Assembly: GCA_949987565.1 (NCBI GenBank)
Contig: OX465117.1
Span: 6,572,621-6,636,620, forward strand
DNA length: 64,000 nucleotides
Reading direction: 5' to 3'
DNA from: Luidia sarsii
Taxonomy: Eukaryota > Echinodermata > Asteroidea > Paxillosida > Luidiidae
Part shown: positions 10,540 through 21,267 of the stretch, piece by piece
How the letters are laid out: every line of letters begins with the position of its first letter
How positions within the stretch are numbered: the first letter of the stretch is position 1
The notes under the pieces: model-generated
Seen by the model: the letters and a program-made list of their open reading frames with translations, nothing else
The model's database searches: none
What the model was told of the DNA's origin: nothing
Made by a program: the position numbers and the translations under genes

Positions 10540-11660
10540 TATTTGACTGATCGCTATCAGCAAGTGTGCATTGATGATGCCAAATCTGATCCCGTTCTTT
10601 TGAAACATGGTGTCCCCCAAGGTTCAGTTGGTGGACCCTCGCTGTTCACCATCTACCTCAGTGGTCTTAAACGGGTCCTACAGCACCACAACGTCATGTA
10701 TCACTGTTATGCTGATGACGTTCAACTCTATGTGTCATTTGAAGCAGATCAGGCTGATGCTGTAAGCACTCTTCATAGACTCGAATGTTGCATTGAAGAT
10801 GTAAAAACTTGGATGCGATCTAGTTCACTCAAATTCAATGATGAGAAATCTGACTTCATGTTATTTGGTTCTAAAGCACAACTTGCCAAAGTTCAAGTTC
10901 CTAGCATTCAAATTGGTAATTCAGTTGTAGGTGTATCAGCGGAATGCCGTAATCTTGGTGTTTACTTCGATTCTAGTATGTGTAGTCTCATCATATATCT
11001 AACACTTGTAAATCTGTCCGGTACCAACTATGCAATCTAGGGTTAATACGTAAATACTTAATTCGCCCCGCTACTGAGAAACTTGTTCATGCGCTCATTT
11101 CATCTCGGCTGGATTTCTGTAACTCACTACTGTATAAATTACCCAACACACAACTTGTCCGTCTTCAAAAGCTCCAAAATGCTGCAGCTCGTATTGTTAC
11201 TTTGTCTCCTGGTAGATTTCATATTACTCCTATATTACGTTCATTGCATTGGCTGCCTGTTGCTGAACGAATTAAGTACAAGATATTGTTGCTGGTTTTT
11301 TTTACTCCCTGTCTTGTGCTGCGCCGCAATATAACAGCTGTTTGCTAAAGTATTACAAACCCGGTAGATGTCTCGGGATCATCGGATACTTATCTGCTTG
11401 CAGTCCCACACGTCCATAATTTGTGGGGTGAGCGGGCTTTCTCCCATGCCGGTCCTACCCTGTGGAATGTTCTTTCTCAGGAAGTCCGTAGTATGTCCTC
11501 CATATCGGATTTCAAATCCTCTCTCAAAACATATTTGTTTGATCATAGTTTTCCTAATCAATAGTATATGTAGTCTTTTCTATGATTCTGTATAATGTTG
11601 TTAAGTGCCTTGAGCGTCTTTGCAGACGGATCCTGGCGCTCTAGAAATGTCCGTTGTTAT
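10540..11660 (+). mobile_element. LINE (CR1/L2-like) fragment: C-terminal half of the reverse transcriptase and 3' end
   Basis: This continues the element of 1-1052. LTDRYQQ at 10542 follows FKSY of the left piece. It contains the motif GVPQGSVGGPSLF (about 10608-10646) and the catalytic YADD (about 10708-10719). Degraded C-terminal blocks typical of this LINE type follow: LISSRLDFCNSLLY near 11090, LQNAAARIV near 11180, RSLHWLPVAERI near 11240, and an SFKSSLKTYLF block near 11515-11545. Several frameshifts and stops occur after 11030. The 3' untranslated end (AAGTGCCTTGAGCG near 11606, then GGCGCTCTAGAAATG) is the usual terminal signature of such LINEs, followed by a short TTATTA tail. Confidence 0.88.
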
Positions 11661-12480
11661 TAGCTTTTTCACGCGAAGCTGAAAAAGCTATTGTTTTGGT
11701 TAAGATTTTTTTTTTCTTCTTCTTCTTTTTCTTATGTCAAAAATTCCCATAGACAAAGCACAGGGTTTTTCGGATGGCACTTTTGCCATTGAACAAACAT
11801 TGATTTTTTTAAAACTTGACAAATGCATAGAGCCCTTGCTGAAGTTGTGCACAGTTGTCTTTAAAACTTCATGAGTCACCACGTGTCACGTGACAGCGCT
11901 TTAAAGGGGCAAATTTCAAATTGCAATAAAAGCAAAAAAGCAATTTCTTTTTGTTCCAAGTTTGCACTATATCTAAGTTGGGAGAAGGTGTTACCAAAAA
12001 TTGCCCTCATTTGATCGTGACGTCATCTCATGAATATTAATGAGGTCATAAACTTTTAAGATTTTAACATTCAATTGAGCATATTTGCCCAACGGAGCAA
12101 TTTTGTTTAGTTTTTTTGTTTATATCTATTTGGGATGTAGTCTAGAAACACCCTCCGGGGCCATAAAGCCATGACGCAATCGTGACGCAATCAAAATGCG
12201 TGTTTTTAAAAGACATATTTGCCAAAAATCAATCTTCTCGAAATTTGGTGAGTGTTTAGCTATTGGGCTAGACATTCTAAATCCTGAGTTTGGAAGCAAT
12301 TGACCATTGTTCAGAATTATTATGATTTTTTGAAAAATATAATGATGTCCCATAGACTTTGTGCACAAAATATGCACGTGCGTTTTGGAGTAAGAATGGA
12401 GGTTACTGGTTCGAATTCCGTTGATGTCAATTTTTTTTTCATTATTATTTTTTTTTTAAGAGAACCAGATGCGGAAAAGC
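11661..12480. repeat. Dispersed repeat family R1, copy near GT92 gene A
   Basis: It shares a series of blocks in the same order with 20265-21130 and 32330-33200: a TTC-rich tract, CCCATAGACAAAG, a CACGTGACAG..CTTTAAAGG block, TGAATATTAATGAGGTCATA, ATCAAAATGC, ACTTTGTGCACA, and a final B-box-like GGTTCGAATTCC. Identity is moderate, so the copies are old. The B-box end suggests a SINE-type head. No coding frame is supported. Confidence 0.55.
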
Positions 12481-12917
12481 GTTATGTTCTGTTTGCCAAC
12501 AGACATAAATTTCTAGTTATTATTATACACCTTTTGTTGTACAATAGCCCCTATGCAGCCCTTTGTACAAGAGCCCCCTCACAAATCTACCTTTCCTACG
12601 CTATCACACGACGGAAGCAGTTCGTTATGTACACGCTAGGATACCTACTGTACTACACATGTACGTGTAAATCAAATTATGCGTGGCGCCGCGCCCCGTG
12701 TTGCTCATTGCATGCACCGCACTGACAATAAGTATTCGACTCTATTTTGGACGGCATGATATTTCCCCTCACAGCGATCCCTGATTTGAGTATGGAGGAA
12801 AGAAATTCAGCGCTAAGGCGACGGATGAATGTTCGGCTGGAATTACAGGGTAGATTTCTCCCGTCGTAAAACGAAAGATCGCTACAGACACGCTGGGTCG
12901 GATATCGGAGCGTCGTG
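12481..12917. other. 5' flank of GT92 gene A
   Basis: No element was recognised, and no clear TATA box within the last 200 bp. It may hold the promoter and 5' UTR of the downstream gene. Confidence 0.35.
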
Positions 12918-14006
12918 ATGCCGACGTGGAACCACCCGCACAAAGCCGTGAGAGTGGCACTCCTGGTTGCTCTTCCCATTGCCGCCTACCTGTCGTACAT
13001 CCTCATCCTCACGCATCCGAGGCTCGGGCAAGGGCTGCTGGCCGCCCCTATGCCAGCAGAGTACGGTTGGGACATTGACGTTGACATCGGCAGGGGATTC
13101 GCCAGCGAGCCCCCGCCGACACGTGGCCCCTGGTGCTCGGGCAAGCAGGCGGACGACCGTCGCAATCGATCCCGGGTATTGAACGGAACAATGGGGAGGA
13201 TGGATACCTACTTCATGACGGCCGTCATAGTCGTTCGCATATACGACTATGACAGAAGCAAGCTGACCAGCGCTGAGCTGTTCCAGTGGCTGCAGTACAT
13301 GAGCTACGCCGGGGTGGAGCACGTGTACGTCTACGACGGCTACGTCCATCGGAACGAGTCGCAGAAGGAGGCCCTGCGATGCTTCATACGGAGCGGCTTC
13401 GTGACCTACGTGGACTGGCACCACAAGGCCGTAGACAGGAAGGACCGAGCTAAGCAAACCCAAAAGCCAGCCTACCAAGACTGCTTGGAACGCTTCGGCC
13501 ACCAATTCGTCTGGCAGACGGCCGTGGACTTAGACGAGTATCCCTTCTGCCAGTCGGACCGGGGCCCGGGCTTTCTGACCCGCTTCGTCAGGCGTACTGA
13601 TGAATCACGTCGGCGTGGTGAGAGCGGCCCGAGTCTGGGTCAGATCTTCATGAAGGACTTCTCCTTCCTCGGGCCGGGGCTGGAGGCGAAAGAGCACCCG
13701 ATCCTGATAGACCGCTTCTGGAGACGCACGGTCAGGCGGTGGGATTACACCACAAGGAAGCCGATCTACCGTGCAGCGGCCGTGAGCAGGGCCGGAGTGC
13801 ACCGGAATGTCCTGTACCCTAAGTATGTGGAGTACCACGCCGGTGCTGATCGCATTCGTATGAACCACTACCGGGGCACGCGGTACAGAACGCCAGATCA
13901 GGTACCCGCTGCAAACACCACGGAGGACAAGGGCATGCTACCGGCCGTGTCTGTACTTGAGCAATGCAGCCGGTCGTGCACCAATGGCTGCTGCCTCGAA
14001 CAGTAG
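12918..14006 (+). CDS. GT92 (DUF23) family glycosyltransferase, gene A
   Basis: Predicted 362-residue type II Golgi membrane glycosyltransferase. Family members such as the C. elegans galactosyltransferase GALT-1 add galactose to glycans; the substrate here is unknown. An N-terminal membrane anchor spans about residues 9-31 (RVALLVALPIAAYLSYILIL). A conserved PWCSG follows near residue 71, and the catalytic region starts near residue 97. The donor/metal-binding motif is DLDE at residues 204-207. A FLGPG-type block lies near 250, RMNHYRG at about 314-320, and a cysteine-rich end CSRSCTNGCC. The ATG at 12918 has G at -3. It is intronless. AATAAA lies at 14372. Paralogues B, C and D are in the window; A is the most diverged except for a 159-bp core (13284-13442). 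Confidence 0.9.
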   Translation: MPTWNHPHKAVRVALLVALPIAAYLSYILILTHPRLGQGLLAAPMPAEYGWDIDVDIGRGFASEPPPTRGPWCSGKQADDRRNRSRVLNGTMGRMDTYFMTAVIVVRIYDYDRSKLTSAELFQWLQYMSYAGVEHVYVYDGYVHRNESQKEALRCFIRSGFVTYVDWHHKAVDRKDRAKQTQKPAYQDCLERFGHQFVWQTAVDLDEYPFCQSDRGPGFLTRFVRRTDESRRRGESGPSLGQIFMKDFSFLGPGLEAKEHPILIDRFWRRTVRRWDYTTRKPIYRAAAVSRAGVHRNVLYPKYVEYHAGADRIRMNHYRGTRYRTPDQVPAANTTEDKGMLPAVSVLEQCSRSCTNGCCLEQ

Positions 14007-14007
14007 T

Positions 14008-14110
14008 GACAACATGTTTTGCTTCGAGGAGAATGTAATTCAACGATAACTCGAGGTTTTTCCCTTGCTCGACGTGATAAGCACTGATAAGGTCTCTTGT
14101 CCAAAAGATC
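14008..14110. repeat. Partial copy of the GAGGAGAATGTAATTCAA repeat (family R2)
   Basis: CGAGGAGAATGTAATTCAA, followed by CCCTTGCTCGACGTGATAA, is shared with 14800-14870 and 58980-59020. It begins immediately after the stop codon of GT92 gene A and probably supplies its 3' UTR. Confidence 0.6.
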
Positions 14111-14640
14111 ATCGGTTGAGTGCCGGTTGAATTCACACGACCGATAAAAATTTCCCCGGCAGAAAACCGATTGGCCTCCACACTGGCTACCGGAACGAGT
14201 ATCGGACAGCTGAGAGGACCAGTGCTTTAGATCAGGAGTAGATTGTTAAATACAAAGATTACTAGACAGCCCCTTGTCAGCATGTGGTAAAGATAACGGA
14301 TTGGGGGACTGTCCAGCAGCTCTGATCATGCTCTGATTGAGTAGGCCAGCAGTGAGTTTCTTCCATTCTTAAATAAAGGGGTGTATAATAAGAAACAACT
14401 CAGCCTTTCTCATTTACAGTAAGACTTTTTCGCTTTACAGGGTTTTTATTCAAGGGATTCCAGGGATTTCAGTAGTTCAGTATTGAATAATTGATTATGT
14501 AGCCATTTCTACGTTTGCCGTGTTTTGTAAATTGAATCCTGCGTGCAACCACACTACCATTTTCGAGGTCTATTCAAAAAGAGTAGACCGACCTTTCCCC
14601 TGAACGTGCAGTCACTGTGCATGATGATCTTTTTTCAGTT
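14111..14640. other. 3' flank of GT92 gene A, no further gene
   Basis: A polyadenylation signal AATAAA is at 14372-14377. No coding frame or repeat was recognised otherwise. Confidence 0.4.
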
Positions 14641-14659
14641 GACAAGAGGCCTAAGCCGG

Positions 14660-14732
14660 CAGCTCGGGCGGGATTCGAATCCGCGACTCCCGAATTCTAG
14701 TACAGACGTCTTAACCACTGGACCACCGAGCT
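14660..14732 (-). repeat. tRNA-like SINE head (Glu-like A and B boxes)
   Basis: On the minus strand it begins AGCTCGGTGGTCCAGTGGTT (A box) and has a B box GGATTCGAATCCCG. The ends AGCTCGG and CCGAGCT can pair as a 7-bp acceptor stem. The D-arm sequence resembles glutamate tRNA, but the anticodon arm does not fold normally. A diverged copy lies at 58852-58925 in the same relation to the R2 repeat. I read it as a SINE or tRNA pseudogene, not a working tRNA. Confidence 0.6.
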
Positions 14733-14799
14733 GGTCGAGGTCGTGTGGTGGATTCGAATAATGTACAGCGGCGGGTATCGCGTTGCATCGTAGATATAA

Positions 14800-14900
14800 C
14801 ATGATGTTTTGCGTCGAGGAGAATGTAATTCAATGAGGTTTTGCCCTTGCTCAACGTGATAAACACTGAATGCTCAGCAAGGGCAAAAACCTCATTGAAT
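14800..14900. repeat. R2 repeat with short hairpin
   Basis: TAACATGATGTTTTGCGTCG, GAGGAGAATGTAATTCAATG and a GAGGTTTT..CCCTTGCT segment are followed by their partial reverse complement (GCAAGGGCAAAAACCTCATT), giving a foldback. It is related to 58980-59090. Confidence 0.6.
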
Positions 14901-15795
14901 ATACACAACTGTTTGTGTGTACCATTCAAACTGTTTTTGCAAGAATATGGCTGAATGAATTTGTTGAACAAATGGTTGAATGAAAGCAATGGGGATACAC
15001 GAATCGAATTGTGCATATCTCTGTAATATCATCCCTAATCAAATCACTCTGAACTTTACGTTGAATGGGCAGGTAATTCGGTGAGTACCGGTATTGAAAA
15101 TGGACGGCAAACACAATGCTTCTGGATTGAATGGGAACCGTGTTTTGGCAATGAACGTAGCTGCAAACCTATGCACAAACTCATGAATTCAAATACAATC
15201 ATTATGTCAGAAAACATAGGCTTGCATGCCCGACATTGTTTTTATGCATATTACACAATGCTAACACTGAAGTCCAGAAAAAAATATCGCAACGAAGAAT
15301 CTCTTCCGTCGTTGTCGTCTGAGACCAATATCTCCTCAACCACGCTGTAGGCATTGATGGAGCTGTCCTTGTCTGTCATACCTTTCTCATTATGACGGCA
15401 GCGGCGTAGCCAGGATTTTTTTCATTGGTGGGGATGGGGGCTGCCAAATTTCGTGGGGGGCGGACTGTACTTCGGGATCACGCTCCCCCCCCCCCCCGTT
15501 TTCATTCAAAAACAAACAACCAATAATTTATTATTGTTGTAAACCTGACCACAGCAGTTGCAAACAAATCAAATGTGTCAACAAGGCCCACAGGAAAAAA
15601 AGCAAACATCAAAGTCCAAACTGTTCGGCTGAAAAAAGCTTGCCGTATCATGTACACATCGCCAGATGCTTCTTGAGAAATACGCTGCTGTTTATGGACC
15701 TTTGTTTCACGATGCCCGGCAGTGCACACACTGAGTTCGGCTTTCGAATTCCGGGTACATTCTATCGTTGATTTGATGTGTTTTTCTCTGAGATA
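14901..15795. other. No supported gene; old repeats
   Basis: It contains GGCGTAGCCAGGA with a G-rich and then C-homopolymer tract at about 15420-15500. The rest shows no coding frame I can support. Confidence 0.4.
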
Positions 15796-16048
15796 TGTGA
15801 CCCGGCACAGCATAATGAAGAATAACCTCACTTTTGAGATTTTGAGATTTTCTAATGATGTGAAAGAGTATACCATTAGCTTTCAAATGATATCAAAATA
15901 TAATATCCTCTAGTATTTAAAATTTCCGAATATACAAAAAAAAAGGAAATTTATTTGCAATCTAATTGTGAAGATACTTTAACTTCAGGCGTTGTTTACT
16001 CGAAAGGCGTTTTGGTGGGATATCCTCATGACGTTGTGCCGGGTCACA
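15796..16048 (+). mobile_element. MITE family 1, copy 2 (internally shortened, 253 bp)
   Basis: Both ends are present: TGTGACCCGGCACAGCAT at 15796 and GTTGTGCCGGGTCACA ending at 16048. The element is flanked by TA on both sides (15794-15795 and 16049-16050), the target duplication expected of Tc1/mariner-type non-autonomous elements. It lacks about 190 bp of the middle seen in the copy at 57150-57592. It lies just upstream of the first segmental-duplication unit. Confidence 0.85.
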
Positions 16049-16821
16049 TATGAGAGTTTTGTTCGTTTTGTTAGATAACGAACGAAACCATTTCTCTCTC
16101 CTTCTAGGACTTTCTGGATGGCAGGTGTGTAATGTGAGATTTATTTCTCTGAGGTGCCGTGCCAACTTTCTTTAGAATTACCCTTTTTTTTAAACCCCGC
16201 TTTTAAAATCAACGACTCCCAACTTAGCTGAGACCTATTTGCGAAGGATGCGTGCAAATAAATAAACAGGTCGGATCGCCGGTCGCAAGATGATCGCGCG
16301 TAATAAGCGAGTACGGATTGTCGCAGGAATATCGCTCGGCGTACATATCTTTCGCAAATGTAAAGAAACACATAAGCTGTGTGGAGCAGAGTTCCAAAGG
16401 CGCTCTGGGCATGCGGGCAGTTTGTCGTGTAGCCTTTCTTCGTGCGTTTGTTTGGTGTTTAAACTAGTTTCCTCGCTCTTGAGCAATCGAGACTATCGTT
16501 TTTGCCGCGTGCGTCTTGATCGAAGGCTAACCGGTAGCGAATGAACTCGTAAAAGGTGAACTTTGCTCAGCATCAACAATAACCACAACTGTCATGCATA
16601 CCATTTTTCCGTAGGGCATACTATAATTATTGTAAACGTTAGATGAAGCCCCATTATCGATAACACTGATTGATTTGACAATAAATAAATCATTGCTACA
16701 TTGTAATCGCAAATCGAACGTTTGCGTGTGTTTCAGCTTTCTAAAAGTGGTTTTTAATTTTATAAAGAAATCAAGGAAAAATGTACAGGGAACTTATGAA
16801 CAATTTTTGATTTTTTTTTTA

Positions 16822-16890
16822 CTTTCCGGGACTTAAACCCGAGACCTCTGATTTTGTGTACCTGCACCCTACCTTCTGAGCTATCCAGTC
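16822..16890 (-). repeat. tRNA-like SINE head within the unit-1-only segment
   Basis: The minus strand reads GGATAGCTCAGAAGGTAGGG (A-box-like) and later CGGGTTTAAGTCCCGG (B-box-like with paired ends). It lies within the 535-bp segment 16393-16927 that unit 2 lacks. There is no complete tRNA fold. Confidence 0.5.
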
Positions 16891-17341
16891 CTTAGATGGC
16901 GGACTTCCCTAATAGTCAACTAGTCTTTGCCGGGGTGGCGGTGCCAGTCAGACGCATTCAACCATTAACTGTCATATAATTGTCTCAAGGGATCACACAC
17001 AATAATGCATCTGAATATAATCGGAGTACAGTCGAAGTTTTCTTTGTCATTTAAAAAATTAATTAAATTTGTTTTTCTTGTATTTAATCGACTTAATGTT
17101 ATTTTTTTCCCAGCCAGATGTTCCCTTATTTTGTGTGACTGAAATTCAGAAGCCTTAATAAATCAAGAAAGTCGTCAAACAGAAACAAACACGGCTCTTT
17201 AAATTGAAGGTGAACCAATAGATTGCAAAGTGCCCAATCTTCGGACAATGCAAATTTGATCAATTACTTACTCATCAGTGATACACAAAATTGTTGGAAA
17301 CTGCTTACTGACTGAAATTACCAAAATGTAAATCTCAACTT

Positions 17342-17417
17342 TAGTGGGCCTGAAGTTTTGATCCTAGCAGGATCTTTCGAGAAAGGTCCTGCTAGGATCG
17401 AAACGTCAGGCCCACAA
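17342..17417. repeat. Inverted pair of Penelope-like 3' tails (unit 1)
   Basis: AGTGGGCCTGAAGTTTTGAT, a CTAGCAGG block, then GAAAGGTCCTGCTAGGATCG and AAACGTCAGGCCCAC form a hairpin of about 76 bp. Each arm is the terminal ~38 bp of the Penelope-like 3' end seen at 9418. Confidence 0.75.
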
Positions 17418-18138
17418 AATTTTGAGAAACTAACTCATCAGAAACTTTGTTTCAGCCTTTTCGTTTGTGCATGTATCATACATTATTTTTAGCGGTCGAA
17501 AATCTGCCGTTTTCGAGAATTTCCAAAGATCTCTCCATTCCAAGATAGCTTCTTTGCAACGCAGAGTTTTACAAAATGTCTAAGAAAAGTTAACGAAATT
17601 CGTTTCCACGGTTTTTCTCATGACATGGTTCTTGGATGGAGCTGACATGCACTTACACAAGTGTGTCGGTTTATGTAAATGGTGATTTTGACTGATTTTT
17701 TGACGTTCGCAAAATGGTGTACCCTACATTTTACTCGACAGAAAAAAAGCTCGGGCCATGGGGAAGTGTAGGCGCGAATCTAATGCCTTGTGGAGACCTA
17801 AAAAATACGTTGAATAGGTCTCAACAGGGAAATTGTAATGGTGTATAGGTTTCCACAAGGTTTTTACGAAACTGATATTTGGAAATAACTCAAAATCGGG
17901 AAATTTTGGATGGGTAAGAATCCATCGCAAATTGAAGTGTTAAATATAAAGGGCATTACGGTCCAAAATTCTACCCAGGAAAATGAATGTGGTTGAAATG
18001 GGAGCATTCTTAAAACATCGTTTCTCACTCGGTTGTATAGTGCACGATAACAAAGCAATGTCTCCACAACAATACACAAATCGGTATGGGTGAGTCCGCG
18101 TGTTTGTACGTCGGGCAGGTTCATGCACGTCTCTTTCT

Positions 18139-19416
18139 TCACTGACAGCAGCCCATGGCACATCCTACCGTGCGGCAGCGTGTCAACGCTGATGAGGCCG
18201 TACTCATGCTCTGGTCTTCCAACATGTCGACTTTAGACATCCGGACGGCGAACGTCTCGGATCGGTAGTGCCTGGCCCCGTGGTAGTGGTTCATCCGAAT
18301 CAAGTCCTCCGGGGCGTGATAATGCGAGTACTTCGGGAAGATAACATAGCCGTGCACACCGGGCTTAACCGCGGCCACCGAGAGGAAGATAGGCTTCTTG
18401 TTCTTGCTCCACTTGTGCCTGGTGCGAGTCCAGAACCGGTCAACGACCAGGGGAAGCTCAGTCACGTTGGGCGGCGAGCCCAGAAAGAGGAAATTCTGCA
18501 GGAAGATCTGTCCCAGGGTTTGACTCTGGGTGGGCCACGTGGCCAGGACGCTCTGCACGAAACGGGACAAGAATCCCGGGGCCCGGTCCTTTGGGCAGAA
18601 GGGATACTCGTCGATGTCCATTTCAACCTGCCAGACGAACTGGTGACCGAAGCGCTTCAGGCAATCTTGGTAGGCGGGTAGCTGGGTCAGCTGGTCGCGG
18701 TTCTTCCTGTCTACGGCCTTGTGGTGCCAGTCCACGTAGGTCACGAAGCCGCTACGTACGAAGCATCGCAGGGCCTCCCTCTGCGACTCGTTCCGATGGA
18801 CGTAGCCGTCGTAGACGTACACGTGCTCCACCCCGGCGTAGCTCATGTACTGCAGCCACTGCACCAGTTCGCTGCTCGTGAACTCGTTGGGGTCGTGGTC
18901 GAAGATCCGAACAAGGAGGACAGCAGTCAGAAAATAGGTCTCGCTCTTGCCCGACCACTTTGCGTTGGACGCAGAGGCGTTGGGGTCAAATATTAGGCGC
19001 GTCTTCCCTGAACACCAAGGGGAACGGTCAGTGGAGCTGGGGACTTCATTGGTCCCATGTGCCTGAATAGAAGCATTGTTGTCGATATTTGGGTGTCCAA
19101 AAACACCTTCAGTATTCCACATGCCGGCCGCAAGAGCCATGTGCGTCCTCATGTAAGCTTCCAGCTTGGTTTCGTACTGGTCGGTGTCGACGTGTTGCTG
19201 GCTGGCGACGAGTGCGGCTATCCAGGCCGGGACCGCGGGATGAGCACCGGCCGTGGCCCCTTGCTCCACCGGGACGAGTGCGGCGGCTGTCGGCCGGAGA
19301 CGGGCCGGCAAGCCCGGCACCGCAAAGTGCGCCAGTGCAATGACTGCCACTACCCCCACGGGAAGGGAGGCGGCGAAGACCAGACGGAGACGCCTCAGGT
19401 GACCGCTGCCCGCCAT
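18139..19416 (-). CDS. GT92 (DUF23) family glycosyltransferase, gene B
   Basis: Predicted 425-residue type II Golgi glycosyltransferase. I chose the ATG at 19416 because it sits in AACCATGG, an optimal Kozak context; the open frame continues a little upstream without another ATG. The membrane anchor is at about residues 10-32 (VFAASLPVGVVAVIALAHFA). A variable stem to about residue 140 contains PWCSGK, and the catalytic domain holds LQYMSYAGVEHVYVYDG, the metal/donor motif DIDE at 267-270, LFLGSPPN, VVDRFW and RMNHYHG. It ends in CRTVGCAMGCCQ. An RNES glycosylation sequon is conserved with A and D. It is intronless. Gene C, 12.07 kb to the right, differs by seven residues. The zinc-finger frame of the same unit lies 6.4 kb upstream and is divergently oriented. 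Confidence 0.92.
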   Translation of the reverse strand: MAGSGHLRRLRLVFAASLPVGVVAVIALAHFAVPGLPARLRPTAAALVPVEQGATAGAHPAVPAWIAALVASQQHVDTDQYETKLEAYMRTHMALAAGMWNTEGVFGHPNIDNNASIQAHGTNEVPSSTDRSPWCSGKTRLIFDPNASASNAKWSGKSETYFLTAVLLVRIFDHDPNEFTSSELVQWLQYMSYAGVEHVYVYDGYVHRNESQREALRCFVRSGFVTYVDWHHKAVDRKNRDQLTQLPAYQDCLKRFGHQFVWQVEMDIDEYPFCPKDRAPGFLSRFVQSVLATWPTQSQTLGQIFLQNFLFLGSPPNVTELPLVVDRFWTRTRHKWSKNKKPIFLSVAAVKPGVHGYVIFPKYSHYHAPEDLIRMNHYHGARHYRSETFAVRMSKVDMLEDQSMSTASSALTRCRTVGCAMGCCQ

Positions 19417-21265
19417 GGTTGGTCGGCTCCCCTCGATCCCCCGTCCCCGGAACAACCCTCGCCGGTTGAGTCAGCTAGGGAGGAAGATGGCTGCCCTAAT
19501 CTGGAAGCCACATACTTTTCCCGCCACGAGTCCCATCCGTGCATAACATAGACAGCTCTACATTGGACTCCCGACAGTAGGAGAAGACGGGGTCGGCCCC
19601 CAGAAACACCTAGCGACGGACCGTGGAAAATGAAATGACTAACCTCCACCAGACCTGGCGATCACTCCAAGGGAAGGCCCAAGACAGACGGGAGTGGAGA
19701 GCTTTTGTTGCTGTCCTACATGCCAGGAGGCATAATGGCCGCAGTAAGTATAGTACTAGTACATCCGTTTTCCTTTTCGTGAAAACAGAACCGTCGTTAA
19801 TTTGTATGGCTTTGCTTCAGTTTGGCCACGCACAGCGCTAACCATTCACCATTCCTCCACTTGCGACGCGTGTGTCTGCGTTGCGAATCCTATCGTGGCT
19901 GCGCGTGTTTGGGATATGAATGGGGACTCTTCCCACACCTGCCTATGGTAAAGCACCATAAACATATCGCCGAGTTGCACTTTGTATTTGGCGGGGTCAT
20001 AGGTTTGATCATGGAGGAAGGAAATTGTTTGATCAACAGCTTACGGCTTGCAAAGTTTGCATTCAAGCTGATAAAAAGATACCCTTATTAGAAACAGAGA
20101 TTATGATTATTTCTAATGTTCGGTCGGCCGAAATGCTCGCTATAACCGGTGTCTCGTATTGTGCGTGCTCGTTATACACGGATATTATATTCTCGACTCC
20201 CATTTTAACGAAGTCCACTGGACTTTCTCAATTCCCACGTTGTAACCGGAACCTCGCAATTTGCAATTGTCTTCTTCTTCTTCGTCGTTCCTTTTTTCCC
20301 ATAGACAAAGCGCTGGACACGTTCTATGCGGTACTTCATGAACAAATGATGACCCGTTTTGAACCAAACTTTCCAAGCATATTGTCCCCAAGGTCCTTTA
20401 GTGCAGGCTCCCTGAGGGGTTGATTTCATCGGGAAGATGGTTACGTGACAGCCCTTTAAAGGTTCAAATTGCCACATGCATTTATTTTGCAACCGTACAT
20501 CCGAGGGGATCGTCACTTGGCATGAGTCTAAGTTAGGAAACGGTGTATCCGGAAATGTCCTCATGAGACCGTGACATCATCTCATCAATATTAATGAGGT
20601 CATATTTTTTTCAGAATTTCACCTTTTTGGGGGTATATTTGGCACAGTGATATTGTTTTATTTTATTTGATATGTATTGGGTATATTTTGGTTAAGGACC
20701 ACCCTTTAGGGCCCAAATGTAGTGACGTCCGCCTTTGATAAAGGTCCTGCTAGGATCGAAACGTCAGGCCCACTACATTTTGAGACGTCATGATTACGTC
20801 ATCAAAATGCCAGATTTTAAAACACATATAAGCAAATGACAAATTTTCTCGAAACTTTATGGGCAGTTAGGTATTGGGCCCGTCATTTAAAATCCCACGT
20901 TTGGCTTTGATTGAGCAATGTTTCGAATGATTAAGTTTTTTTTTTATTCATTATCAAATCCCATAAACTTTGTGCACACAATTAATCCGCCCATCGATGA
21001 TAGACAGGGATGACAAATACGGGTTCGAATCGAATTTTATTTACTTTTAAGGGGCCAGTATTATGCGGAAAAGGCCTACACCCGATATTAAAGAACATCA
21101 TTATGCGCAATTTGTTTCTTTTTTCTTTGTGTGCTTTTGCTTGGATAGTCACGTGACAGCCCTTTAAAGGGGCAAACTGCCAAGTGCAGTCATGATGTAA
21201 TTTCGGATCCTACGGGATCAACACTTGGCATGTATCTAAACTGAGAGTACGTGTATCCAAAATTG
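19417..21265. other. 5' flank of GT92 gene B and dispersed repeat R1 (no gene)
   Basis: 19417-19800 may contain the 5' UTR and promoter of gene B. 20265-21130 is a copy of dispersed repeat R1 (compare 11661-12480), interrupted near 20735-20780 by a ~40-bp Penelope-like 3' tail. Frames antisense to gene B are shadows. Confidence 0.5.
20735..20780 (+). repeat. Extremely truncated Penelope-like 3' tail inserted in repeat R1
   Basis: AAAGGTCCTGCTAGGATCGA and AACGTCAGGCCCACTA are present, the last ~40 bp of the element. The related R1 copy at 12150-12200 lacks it. Possible target duplication GACGTC on both sides (about 20727 and 20785). Duplicated near 32801-32846 in unit 2. Confidence 0.6.
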
Positions 21266-21267
21266 CC

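Noticed and set aside
14660..14732. A functional tRNA gene
   Set aside because: A and B boxes and the acceptor stem are present, but the anticodon arm does not fold and a copy recurs with the same flank, so a SINE head is likelier.
19057..19551. Plus-strand frames opposite GT92 genes B and C (also 31122-31616 and others)
   Set aside because: GC-rich antisense shadows of conserved GT92 coding sequence.
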